A model generated the notes under the pieces. That model saw nothing but the letters and a program-made list of their open reading frames with translations. It ran no database searches and had not been told where the DNA came from. Shown here in pieces: positions 1 to 11,441 of a stretch of 64,000 bases of DNA (positions are counted from its first letter, which is position 1; each line of letters begins with the position of its first letter). The stretch comes from Tomocerus qinae (taxonomy: Eukaryota; Arthropoda; Collembola; Entomobryomorpha; Tomoceridae). Position numbers and translations under genes: made by a program. The stretch spans positions 20,871,013-20,935,012 of the forward strand of contig CM034547.1 of NCBI GenBank assembly GCA_020055645.1, given 5' to 3'.

Positions 1-1713
1 CATCATATAGGAGAAAATAATGTCAATGTCATTTCATCCGCGCAAACATGACACTGATGTCTGTCGATATGACGCATTTTATTCACAGATAACGATAAAC
101 AGCTACCTATATATAAGTACAATATAATGTTCTATTAAAAACGTGTTGCGTGTTGCATAAATTGCTTTGAAAAATCATATTAGATAAGACGATTTAAACA
201 CCATTATTAAAATGGTAACGATGTCTTTCAAATTTGAGCACTATACTGTAACTGTATAACAATTACTGTTACGTTTTATTGAATTCGATCATACAACAAA
301 GCCAAGTTAAACAGTAAGAATGTTTTCAATTAAGTTTTACGTAAACATAAAAAATGCCTTCTATATAACTAATAATATAGGGTACAAGTGGGGTGAGTTG
401 TGTCAGTCGTTTATATTCTTTTTCAAATTGATCTTAAGATTTAAAATTCAAATTCAACCTACGACTTACTATTGTAAATGTGGTGCCGCCACATAATACG
501 TATAATGTTTATAGCTCTGAGATTTGCTACGTGTTTAGTGTGACAAATGTGATGTAAATTGTATAGTAAATTGTTTTTGTGCGTAAAAGAATTGGATCAA
601 TTAATAGAACAATATCGTAATCGTATTATTCAGTAGGCAAAAACTATGATATCAAACTGTTCTATGAATGACAGCAATAAATCCCATTATTATTATCGTA
701 CATTTGTGAGGTGCAGTGCAGCCTTGCAGAGCAAAATTTTACTGGTTCTCCCTAATGTATAAATAACTAACCGTACCTATTCTGCAGTGTTTGCAATTGT
801 GTAATCTATGATATCGATTTTTATAATATTGACCAAAGAAATGTATTTATATGTGTAAACACGTCAAATATGGAATAATATTTTCATTTCCAGGAAAACA
901 CGGATGTATTCAAGTTAAAGGCTTTAATTTTTCTTATTACTATACATTACTGTTCGGCACATCCAGCATGACGAAGAAAGTTGCTCATTTGCACTTGCAC
1001 TACTATATATTTACCAGGTATCGTTTAATATTTTCACTAGTGCTTTTTTATTCAGAAAGGAAAATTCCATAGTCAACTTTTATTCCTAAGTATGTTGGGA
1101 AGTCATAGTATTATAGTACGGTACCTATCGGGCTAGTATCCAGAAAGGTCAAGGGAGCGCAACCAAAAATAATGACAAAAATTGGACATAATTTCGCGCG
1201 AGAATGCAATTTCCCTTTTTTGGGAAAACGCTTATTTTTTTCTCACATTTATGGCAGCATTGCGGTTGTGCCCCCGCCTCCTACTGAATACACGTGCTTT
1301 CAACTCGTCACCTAATACCTATACTATTTATTATTTTTACATTTAGTAAAATAAATAGGGCAGAGGCCTTAGTTGGCGATATTCCAAGATTAACTTCATA
1401 AAATGTACGATGTACGAATGCTACCACTGCACTACCTCCATCCACTTCCATAATCCAAGATTACTTTTTTTCTTGGTCTTTAAACATTCTTTATCAGCTA
1501 CGGCTACGGCAAAATAAAATTAGGTAGGAAGTTAGGAACTATAGTAGGTTTGGTTGGATTGATAGTATGACATTAACTGTCACGTGTTAATAACTGATGA
1601 AAACATATTTTGTATGAAATTGTGAATGGTGTTTTTTGGTTTGGTTTTTTAAAATCAGAAACAAGATTTGACATTCCGTACAAGTACACTCATTCCTTAT
1701 TACCGTGTGCCAT
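1..1713. other. Non-coding AT-rich sequence
   Basis: I see no supported gene here. Open frames are under 75 codons, begin and end at random, and resemble no family I know. A pyrimidine-rich, slightly GC-richer patch lies near 1140-1320. Nothing else structured was recognised before the inverted repeat that follows. Confidence 0.5.
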
Positions 1714-1977
1714 GTATATGTTACAGGAAATTTGTACAGACCGGACATATGCAAAATGCCTAGGACATATGTAAAACGGAAAACCAAAATTTTGATTTTT
1801 AACGAACCTAACCTAATTTAAAACAACTTTATGACTGTCAAATGTGCTTTCATGTAATTTTGATTGATTTAGATTAGGTTTGGTTCGTTAAAAATCAAAA
1901 TTTTGGTTTTCCATTTTACATATGTCCTAGGCATTTTCAAATGTCCGGTCTGTACAAATTTCCTGTAACATATATAC
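1714..1977. repeat. Long inverted repeat (foldback/MITE-like)
   Basis: The left arm (1714-1817) and right arm (1873-1977) are near-perfect reverse complements of about 105 bp, separated by a 55-bp spacer. Shared landmarks include TTACAGGAAATTTGTACAG, CCTAGGACATATG and CCAAAATTTTGATTTTTAAC. Such a structure is typical of a non-autonomous foldback or MITE element and would form a stable hairpin if transcribed. No coding capacity and no unambiguous target-site duplication were seen, so the transposon class is unassigned. Confidence 0.8.
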
Positions 1978-1978
1978 T

Positions 1979-2236
1979 GTCGTAGTCATAGAATACCGAT
2001 GGTGCCTGTAAAGCTGGCGCTTCACTATAGAAGACCAGCTTCCATAAGAGAAATGGTCCACACTTGGAATACACGTAGGTACATACGAGAGCCAATGAGA
2101 GAGCGGCTGCGTCCGACCAATAGCAAAACGGCTGCGTACCTTGTAGCAACAGCAAGGAACTCTTGATGAGAGATATACTTGGGAGACGTATAGAAGCCTA
2201 AGCTGGTCTTCCTCTTGTTCCTTGGTCGTAGTCATA
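1979..2236. repeat. 12-bp direct repeat bounding a 234-bp segment
   Basis: GTCGTAGTCATA occurs at 1979-1990, abutting the inverted repeat, and again exactly at 2225-2236. The segment between is less AT-rich than its surroundings and contains two CCAAT-type boxes (CCAATGAG near 2093 and ACCAATAG near 2117). It could be a small insertion with a target duplication, or a promoter-like patch. Neither is proven. Confidence 0.3.
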
Positions 2237-4295
2237 TAGTCATAATATGTAGTGTTGACTAATATGTGTTGAAGTTAATAAGGGGGTTTGGTTGTTCCCA
2301 AGTTGTTCCCAACAAAATGTTATTATTCATTTCGTTTGGCTTTCTATATATTATGCAAAATCCATGATCTCTGATCCATTACATGGAAATCCATGTGTCA
2401 TTTTCCTATTTATAAGCATATTATAGATAGCTATAGCTAAGGAAGGAATCCAATTCAAGGTATTTTTTGGAACAGTCAGAAAAACGAAGTGTACGCGGAA
2501 CTATATCTATATTTACGGTAACTGTAATATCATTGCAATTTTCAATATATTAATAATTCGCATTGCAATGCAATCCTTTGTTTTTACAGAGTTGTTCTTT
2601 TTTCTCTGGTTTTATGATTACAAATAATTTCAACAAAATATAATACCGAAAAAATGGCCATAAGTATCGTTGCTTTTCTGTTTCATAAGTCAGTTTTTGA
2701 TTTATTTTTGAATGAAATTTTGAAAATTATTTATTGTAGCACAGCAGCAGAGAATAAGTTTTCTTTACATGTAATGTAAGCGCATGCGTGATGCCTCGTT
2801 GTATACTGAAGGGAAGTGTACGAAAGTTTGGGTTTTGTCATTTCATTCATAACATTCTTCATTTTCTTTCGAGAAATATTTTTGGAATCACATTATTATA
2901 ATTATTATTGTAATTTTAAGATAGTGAGTGTAAACAAATTATGTTACTTAAAACAGCCAGGTCATTTTTGGATCCGTAACTCTGCAAAGTCTATCTATAA
3001 TTTTATCAATTAAAAGTTTAAAACCATATATCATATATAGACTACGAAAACCTTAGGTTAATTTGGCCTTCGAGAGTCAGCAGGCAGGAATGAAGACAAA
3101 TTAAGTTTGCAATTTTCAATGTTGAATGTTGAAATTAAAATTATGTATCTAATGTCAAATGTGAACGAAGTTGTAATGTAATCCTCAATGGTCAATAAAA
3201 AAATTAATTCCTTTAAGTGTTAAGTGTTTAGAAGTGTATCGCATCGTATGTCGTATCTAAGTCGTATTTTGTGACCACTTTTCATTGGAATGCAAAATTC
3301 AAGTTGTTAAATAAAAAGGTTCCCATATTCACTGTTCACTATAATATATTCCAAGTGGTATGTTGTTATAAACTTTAATTTTATTATGCCATTGATATTA
3401 TTTTTGTTTTAACAAGTTTTAAGTTTTATTATGAATCTATCAACAATATTGATTTATTTTCTTTTGCATCCCATGTCATTAAAAGTCTGTTTTTCTTTAG
3501 AAGAATTGTACTACGAAGACGGAACAACAGCTGATTTCTCAAGTACACAGTCAACAGTACATCAACCCTAATTTCGATTATAGTGAAGGACTGAAGGCTT
3601 GAAGGGTAACATCCAACAAAACTAATAATATGTAATGCCTATGTCTTCACATGTTTAAGGTTTCTACTTAATATAACTTAAAATATTGTTGTAATATATC
3701 CATGAATTGTTATTGCTGGGCGTATGTAATATTTCACCCTGTCATAAAAACTCGTTTCAAAATTGTAATGCTTATAGTAGGGTATAAAAAATTATTTTAG
3801 CTATAAAATAAAATATATAATGTTGAATGTAAATGGAATTTTTGAATTTTGTGTCGACACACTCGACAGTAGCTGAGTAGCTTACCCTGGGGCTTTGTTT
3901 GATTGAATTATTATTAAATGATATAATATTTATAATCAATCTAAAATCTTTCTTGATTTCAAATTTACTTTATGTAGTTTAGTCTAACTTTGTAATTTTT
4001 TATTGTAGTAGCAATCTAGAAATAGTTTATATTTGACTTGATGTATTTATTATGTTTCAACTTTCAATATTTAGGAAGTTTTGAGTTTTTTCATGAAGGA
4101 AATTAGAATATTTTAGAGTTATGTGATTTGAATGGATCGTGTGCGAGCTAGCAGCACCTGTGATCCATAATGTTTATTACATTATGGCTATGGCTTATAA
4201 CGTTGTTTTATGCTTAAGATGAACTAGTTACCTTCTCATTCTTAATTATAGGTACTTGATAAACATTTGTTGGTATAATATAAGTACCAACAGCA
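2237..4295. other. Non-coding; possible F-box gene 5' region
   Basis: This AT-rich sequence has no supported coding region. The right end presumably holds the promoter and 5' leader of the F-box gene. A possible 5' UTR acceptor (TTCTTAATTATAG) lies at about 4251, but no matching donor could be assigned. No TATA box or initiator can be called with confidence. Confidence 0.4.
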
Positions 4296-5964
4296 ATGGA
4301 GCAAGATAACAAAGACGATGTTACCAGTCTTCCTAATATTCATTTATTGAGACTTCCTAATGAGGCAAGTGTACTTAACTATTATTGTTTTACTGTGATA
4401 TAGTAAACTGTACAACTGTAATCATAAAATCTATTTGTATTCCTTATTTGTGTTTTAGATTTGGTCATTAGTGTTTTCTTTCATACCATTTCAAGATAAT
4501 GTGAGGCATCGTCTTGTGTCTAAGTGGTGGCGAAAGAATGTTGACGAACTGTCTACTGTCCATGTGAACTTTGTTACAGATAACATGCCATGTTCGGTTA
4601 TAACAAGGATATTTGAACTTCGAGTTCGATCGTGTGGAATGTCAAATTTAAGAAGCCCTTTTGAGCCTAACTTTCGTTTTCCTCTTCTAGTCAAGGAAAT
4701 TACATTTGGAACAAATATTTCATCAGAAAACATGATGAAGATACTTTCTACATGTTCCAATATTGAAAATCTATCTTTCTTTACGACCATAGGTTCGGAT
4801 ATATCGTTTAAACGAAATGATGAAAGTTTTAGATTGTTAAATAAACTTAAAAGTTTAAAAAGTATAGAAATCGGGATTCACAGTTTTGCAGCAAGAAATT
4901 CTTCAGTTTCCAGTCCTACATTTGAAACATTGATTGGAAGTGATTCAGTAATATTTTCTGCACTGAACAAATTATCTGTGACGTTTACAGTTTACCATTC
5001 GGAGTGGATAAACCTTTTCAGTTTTATAGCAAGACATGCCAATACCATTTCATCTCTGAATATTAAATGCCAGTGTGTTGCCTCACAGAAAGACGTGGAT
5101 GGGCTGAACTCAAAAATGGTGAATTATATAAGTAATAATATAAACAAGTTGACGGAAATGAAACTGAAATCATTGATAGTGCAGAATGACGACAGATCTT
5201 TGTGTAGTTGTAAAATTGAGGAGGTTTGGATGGCAATTCTTTCAACTCAAAAATCTTTGGAAATCGTGAGTACTGATTTAATACCAAAGCTACCTTTTAT
5301 CTTAGAATTGGTAAGGAGAAACGTCAATACTCTAAAATCTGTAAGTTTTTATGACGTTTTCTTAGAGCTTGGAGATATATTAGATGGTTCAATATTTAGT
5401 CAATGTAAACATCTTGAAGTGCTACAACTTCAATTCATACCAGCTTATGTAGTAATGGTTGACATTCATGATACTAAAAATAAACCTAAACTTAGTAATT
5501 TTGATTTTACTGGGTTGCCTCTCCTACCCAGATCATTAGTTAAGCTTAACCTTCAGGGCTGCGAAATTTTAAGTTCCGATATATTGGCAATGTCTACCAG
5601 ATTATGTAAACTGAAAGAGTTAGAATTTGGTTCACCTGGAACTTCATTATGTGCTAATACTGAAACTGGGGTTACTTTTGAACTTTTAAAAAGAATATGT
5701 GTAAATATGATGAACCTACGTAATCTAAAACTCCACAAAGACATACTTAACATCAAAGCAGTTACAAAATTTGGCAGTACTATTGTCCCTCCGGTTACTT
5801 TGTGGAGTAAAGTTATCGATGCAGCAAAATTATTAGGGATATATGGAAATATGTATGAACATTTAGCAGCATGGTATGATATAAATTCATACGAATTTAA
5901 ATTCAATTCAACTACACGATTAATGTTTGTAGATCGTCTGTATGGTTTAGAAAACTCATTTTAA
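4296..5964 (+). CDS. F-box and leucine-rich-repeat-like protein
   Basis: Two coding exons, 4296-4364 and 4459-5964, encode 524 residues. The ATG at 4296 has a good context (G at -3, G at +4). Residues 19-58 match an F-box: LRLPNE from exon 1 joins IWSLVFSFIPF and then RLVSKWW from exon 2. F-box proteins generally dock on Skp1 in SCF ubiquitin ligases and present substrates through a C-terminal domain. Here the C-terminal part shows irregular leucine-rich segments, such as LEVLQLQF near 341, LVKLNLQGCE near 382, LKELEF near 409 and LRNLKL near 443, consistent with a divergent LRR substrate-binding fold. The family is recognisable but the orthologue is not, so no substrate is proposed. A polyadenylation signal AATAAA lies at 6476-6481. 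The intron uses GC-AG and falls inside the F-box. Confidence 0.85.
4365..4458 (+). other. GC-AG intron inside the F-box
   Basis: The exon 1 end GAG is followed by GCAAGT, the classic GC-type donor, and the acceptor is TGTGTTTTAG. Joining GAG to ATT restores LPNE-IWSLVF, the expected F-box core, in phase 0. The nearest GT donor, four bases downstream, shifts the frame into a stop after about a dozen codons and destroys the F-box. The intron is 94 nt. Confidence 0.85.
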
Positions 5965-7244
5965 AAGGTAAAAATTATTCAGTATTTAAAATAACAATTT
6001 TAAAATCATTTAGAAATGTAAAAAAAGTAATTCAAACTAAAGCTACAAACAGAAGTGTGAAAAGTGACATCGTAACGTAACTGAATATAAATAATTATAT
6101 GATAGAAGTGCTAAGAATTCACAGTAATACCACGTAATACTTATAAAAACAATGAAATTTTATAGACAACTAACTCTAAAAAACAAGGCACAAGTTATGC
6201 TAGTGTAATATAAATGATAAAGGTACCAAAACATAACACATTATTTTATAATTTTATGTATGTAGGATTATATGATTAATATTGTACGAATGTTTTAAAA
6301 TTGTTGATGAGGAATGGGGAGTACAAGCAATACGTGTATATAAGCCTTTTAAAGCAACTTTTTTATCAATTAAACGCAAAATCAGTATTTATTATTATTA
6401 ATTTATTTCTTCCCAGATTATGTCATTGTAAGTAACGGGGATATTTGAAGATTAATTTATTGCCGTCTGCTAATTAATAAATTTTAACTTCCTTAAGTAA
6501 ATTGTTTTTAATTTTTGAATTGCAAATGCATATAAAATGAACAAAAGAAATTTAGTAAACATAAAGTATATATTTATATTGGATATTGAATTTTAAGGAC
6601 AAATAGAATAGTTAAGGGGTTATTGTTATACAGCCGATTCTACAAAAACGGTTAGCAATATTATTTTCATACCAAATCAAAAGGCTCCACATAATATTAT
6701 GTGATAGCATGTCACAAATAAATATACATATCTAGCATGTTGTGAGTAGAGGTTAGGCAATGGATTAATGGATGTTGGTTTTAGTCTTCATCTTGATTAC
6801 TAGTCACTAGTCAATATATGACAGGCAGCTATAGGGTGTATTGTGTATTTATATTTTTTTCTTGGTTATGTTCAGTAGTAATAATAAGGAGGTGCATTAC
6901 CAATAATTACATACCATATGCATGCCCATTACAATTTATTGGTTAATTTTAAGTCTTATTAGTAAGCAAACGAGCTCTCAGCTTTCTCTATGTTGCACTA
7001 CACTATTTAAATTAACCCAGTGCATAGTTTGTCGCATATATAATGGTCACCGAAAGCTAATGAACTGAAATATAATGCATAAGAATTAAGAAAGAGAATA
7101 GAGAAATCTTTAATGGTTATAAAAATGTACACGGAGAAAGCTCTATGAAAAAATTGAGACACTCAGCATTTGTACCGATTACTAGGTCAGATCACATTAT
7201 AAAAATGGTTTTAAGAAAGGATATGATGTTCAGCATTGATGTAC
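5965..7244. other. 3' flank of the F-box gene; otherwise empty
   Basis: This is the 3' untranslated region of the F-box gene followed by AT-rich intergenic DNA. AATAAA at 6476-6481 is the best polyadenylation signal. No further gene or clear repeat was seen before the minisatellite. Confidence 0.45.
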
Positions 7245-7995
7245 ACATCCCATCCTTTTTACCCAACATCCCCATCCCATCCACCATCCCATCCGGACGT
7301 TTGGATGGTCTGGAAGGGATGGAGACAATTTCTTGGGTGTTGATGATGGGCTGGATGTGATGGTTTAATTTTTTTGATGTGGGTGATGGGCTGGATGGGA
7401 TGGTTTAATTTTTTTGATGTTGGTGATGGGATGGATGGGATGGGGTCGGTTGCCACATCTTTTGGAATGGATCGGATGTGTTTTAGGCGTACAAAATTCA
7501 ACAATACTTTCCAAGAAGCTTATTTTTAGAACAAAAGGGTTCGAAATAACCGAAAATACAAATAAATGCTTGAATTAAGCAACTTCTACGTAGATACTTA
7601 TTATGAAAGTGCACTTTAAGCTTCTAAGATTTGATATCGAGTATATTCGGTGGGCTGGATGAGATCCAATACCTTCCCCATTTGGATGTTATGATGGGTC
7701 GGATGGGATGTTTAAATTTTTTGGATGTTGGTGATGGGCTGGATGGGATTGGCTTAGCTTGTTTGGATGTTGGTGATGAGCTGGGTGGGATGTTTTAACT
7801 TGTTTGGATGTTGGTGATGGGCTGGATGGGATGGTTTAGCTTATTTGGATGTTGGTGATGGGCTGGATGGGATGGTTTAGCTTATTTGGATGTTGGTGAT
7901 GGGCTGGATGGGATGTTGATATTTTCTTGGATGTTTGGTGATGGGATGGATGGGGTCCGATGTCTCATCTTTTGGAGTGGATGGGATGGGATGTT
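7245..7995. repeat. GGATGGGATG-type minisatellite with an internal strand switch
   Basis: A degenerate tandem array is built on GATGTTGGTGATGGGCTGG plus GATGGGATGGTTTA. The cleanest part (7681-7995) has unit starts at 7681, 7720, 7762, 7803, 7844 and 7885, a period of about 41 bp. A second block (7341-7460) has a 40-bp period. At 7245-7300 the motif appears in the opposite orientation (CATCCCATCC), giving a local inverted arrangement. About 200 bp of unrelated sequence (7465-7660) separates the blocks. Short open frames here are repeat artefacts. Confidence 0.85.
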
Positions 7996-8301
7996 TACCT
8001 ACAACTTATATCTATGATGTACAGTACTATTACAGTACGTATTAAGTTTGTTAAGCTTAGTAAACTGATGTTCGTTAAAGTTGTTTTTAATGTGTCGGTT
8101 AAGGACTTGAATGGAGGAAATTGATGATTATTCACGAATTACACTAATTTATTTTAATTACGTAGTTAGGAATTACGCTACCAGTCTACTTCTGACAATC
8201 GTTTTACTCGTTTTTTCCTGTTTAGTCTTAAATGATGGCAATACTTAATATTTTAAAGTAAAGAGATTGAAAACTTCGTTGCTTACAATTGGAAAACGGA
8301 A

Positions 8302-8447
8302 GTTTTGGAGAAAGTGGTTTTCCCTTGTAAAGCAATAACACCATTCGCAACTTTCACGACGGAGAAAGCAACGTTCTCAGATGATACCTTTTCTTTTCTA
8401 TCGAGCTCTTTTAGACTTAAAGGGAAAGCTAACTTTCTCCACATGTC
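8302..8447. repeat. Imperfect inverted repeat, small foldback
   Basis: The arm 8302-8331 (core TGGAGAAAG then TTTCCCTT) pairs imperfectly with 8416-8447 (core AAGGGAAAG then CTTTCTCCA) around an 84-bp spacer. Overlapping short open frames on both strands follow from this near-palindrome and do not indicate genes. Confidence 0.5.
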
Positions 8448-11079
8448 AAATTTCCCGGATGTTATCGTTGTTATCGTTGTTACTTTTGGCTCCGCAATGG
8501 AAGTATGTATTAGCAAATTATAAAGTAGGGAGACAAATTAAATACAACCAGTAGATTGAGTAGATGTTTTAGTACAACAGAATACATTAGTATAGTTATT
8601 TTGGAATTTTTGAATAGCAGGAGTGAAAATGTTTGATCAATTATTCTATTTGGTCTTGTTTGAATCTTGGGGGTGTTAATATTATAGTCCTACTATTCTA
8701 ATAAACCATTTAAAAGGTTATACAAATATGTATTTTAAACGAATTTAACAGTACCTTTACATTTTATTTCATTTTTATTTGTTTAAAATAAATTTTGCGA
8801 TTCGTGTCCTTGTTTAGATCATGTATGAAAGCGTGAATGGAAATGGGAGTCTAAAAGTCAGTTAATAGGAATTATTAATCCAAAATGTAATATGCTTAAT
8901 TTTATCACTATTATCATTTATCACGTGCATGGATGCATTATGATATGATATAAATAAAGTAGGTAATATAACTATATTAATAGTAATATAGTATAATATA
9001 GTAATATGATTAATATCTGACTGAAGTCACTAAATGCACAGTGCATTTGGCAAGAAGTTGGCCATACGGCTACCAGAAATCTACTGGCAGCTTACTTAAG
9101 AATGAGATGTAGCCTTAGCACTGCACATACAGTGCACTGTAGTACACTGCAGTGTACACATTACAGATACTCCATAGTTCTTTTCTACAGCTACGACAAT
9201 AAACATATTCAAATATGTACCCCAAAGCTAACCTTTCTACGTAAAATTTAGTACATGAAGCTATGCTTTGGGGTACATAACTGAAAACGTAATACAAGTT
9301 TGGATACAAGCAAGGGCCCACTACTACGCGATTGTTGGAGCTTATGTAGTTATTCTGATCCTGATTAAAAGTATGCTGTATGCTGCTGATAACATTATCA
9401 TTTCTATGTATAATAAGGTATATCATATCACTGCATCACACATATTGTTCGTATGAGTATAATATGAGTCTTCTCTATAACATTATTTCAGAGTAAGAGT
9501 AAAGTACGAAACGATGCGTAGTTTTCTGTGTTGAGTTGTTTGGGGATAAGGTGGTAGAGCTGGGGGAGTTTGTACTGTAGTGTACTTAGACCAAAACATG
9601 GAATAAAAGCCAAGCTGCCAATGCTTATAACAGAACAACATAGAGATGGTACAATAAGCTTTCAAATACGTAGCTAGGTACTAACTTTGCTTACCTACGA
9701 CGTTACGTTTACTATACAGTGTGAACAATAACTATAAGTATTGCATAAACATAGCAAAAACTGCTTTTTATATATTTATAATTTCATGTAGACACAACGC
9801 ACTACCATTACGTGTTATAGGGAATTTTAATTATATCGAAGTACCGAACAAATTCTAACATCCATTCAGGTACCTTCGGTGTGATATATAGTATTAATAG
9901 TGGGATGGGAATTGGTATTGTTGGTAAGGAGAAGTATATAAGTATACTATTTTTTGATGCTCTATTATTACTTCTTGTAGTTCGAAGTTCTTAGCTACAT
10001 CCAGTCCTATTTACACTATATACTATTTTTACTATACTAGTGTTCCCTCTGTTTTGTCTTTTGAATATTGTCGAATGTCTTTGCCATAGGCTACAGTTCT
10101 ATGTTCTATCTATCTAAACATACAGTTTGTAATAATTATGGTAAAGTTCGTCTATATGGATGTAGTAAACGTATAGCACAGGGACAAGCTCACATTAGAT
10201 ATTAGATTAGTCACTAGACAGTGGTTATGGTTATACACATGTTTGAGGAATATGAAATGTGCAGCAATACAGCATGTTGTTACATTATAGCAATTTTTGA
10301 ACATTCAAAGACTGGATTTCTATACACGGGTGTAGCCAGGGCAAAATTAGCTTCAAATTAGTTCAAATTCCACCTTGAATATAAATTGCTGGCAAAATTA
10401 ATTAAACTATGATGACTTAGAGTCCAAGTCTTCATGTAAAGTATCTGAAAAAGAACAATTTTTAGTCTTAGATTAGAGAAGTATGAATAATGAAGTTTAT
10501 GAAATACAAGATTGAAAAGATTGTGTATCTTACATTTGTAGATTTGGGTTTGTAAACTTGTCTTGTTTGTATGTAACGTTTAGGTTTAGACAGAATTTTA
10601 TAAATTGCAGTCTCAGAGATAACCTGAATTAAAGGACAGTTTCTACATGGTCAAAGTCAAAATAAGTGGTGATGTCAATGTGGTAGAGATTTATTGGAAT
10701 AGTGAGAGTGATCTTTACTTTATGTGTAGAACATGCCTTATTTTCAACACTTAATGTAGACTAGAGATTAGAGATGGTAATAAGTAGCTAGATTAACTAC
10801 TGTATTTGTATTACTACCTACATATCTATAAGCAGATTTTCTATAGTGAAAGTTGTAAATGTGTTAGAACAAACGGTTGACACTGTAGTGACTGTAGTTA
10901 TCATTTCTTATAACTCCTTATGAAACTTTCACCGAACTTTCACTTTTATACGAATTGTAATCAACGCTAACTAAATTTTGGTGTGGTGAAAGCTTGGTAA
11001 ATGAAAATAGTGGCTTTGCTCTTCAAGCAGGAAAAACAATTTTCTCCTAGTATTATTAAGTATGGACTCCACAAATATA
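8448..11079. other. Non-coding AT-rich intergenic DNA
   Basis: No gene is supported. The only structure noted is a short inverted pair around 9219-9231 (GTACCCCAAAGCT) and 9266-9278 (CTTTGGGGTAC). Open frames of 60-100 codons in this stretch have no family resemblance. Confidence 0.4.
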
Positions 11080-11441
11080 TAAATGCATGTTAAAACTGTC
11101 GTTACATTTGGCGAAATTCCTCCCGAACCAAGCAGTTGATTATTATGGTACTTACAGATTTGGAATCCAGGAATATCCAGTAACAAATTCTATAATTCTG
11201 ATGATTGATATTGTTCCTTTAAATAGTTTAAAAAAATCAAATTCCTACAAATGGGACAATTTAAAATTTCTTTAGCAATTTGATTTTTTTAAAACCATTT
11301 AAAGGAACAATATCAAACATCAGAATTATAGAATCTGTTACTTGATATTCCTGGATTCCAAAAATTTAAGTCCCATAAAATTCGGGCGTATCCTTTGGGA
11401 AGAATAAACCCGGTTGTAAAACATTTTTTAACATGCATTTA
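11080..11441. repeat. 362-bp palindromic element (foldback/MITE)
   Basis: The ends carry an exact 16-nt inverted repeat, TAAATGCATGTTAAAA at 11080-11095 and its complement at 11426-11441. The inner arms 11159-11243 and 11277-11362 are about 85 bp and near-perfect complements (TTTGGAATCCAGGAATATC against its reverse). The segments between outer and inner arms are more diverged but still alignable, so the whole element is one decayed palindrome with a 33-bp loop. It has no coding capacity. Confidence 0.8.

Noticed and set aside
7145..7504. Small open frames on both strands around the GGATG repeats
   Set aside because: Products of the minisatellite, which lacks stops in several frames.
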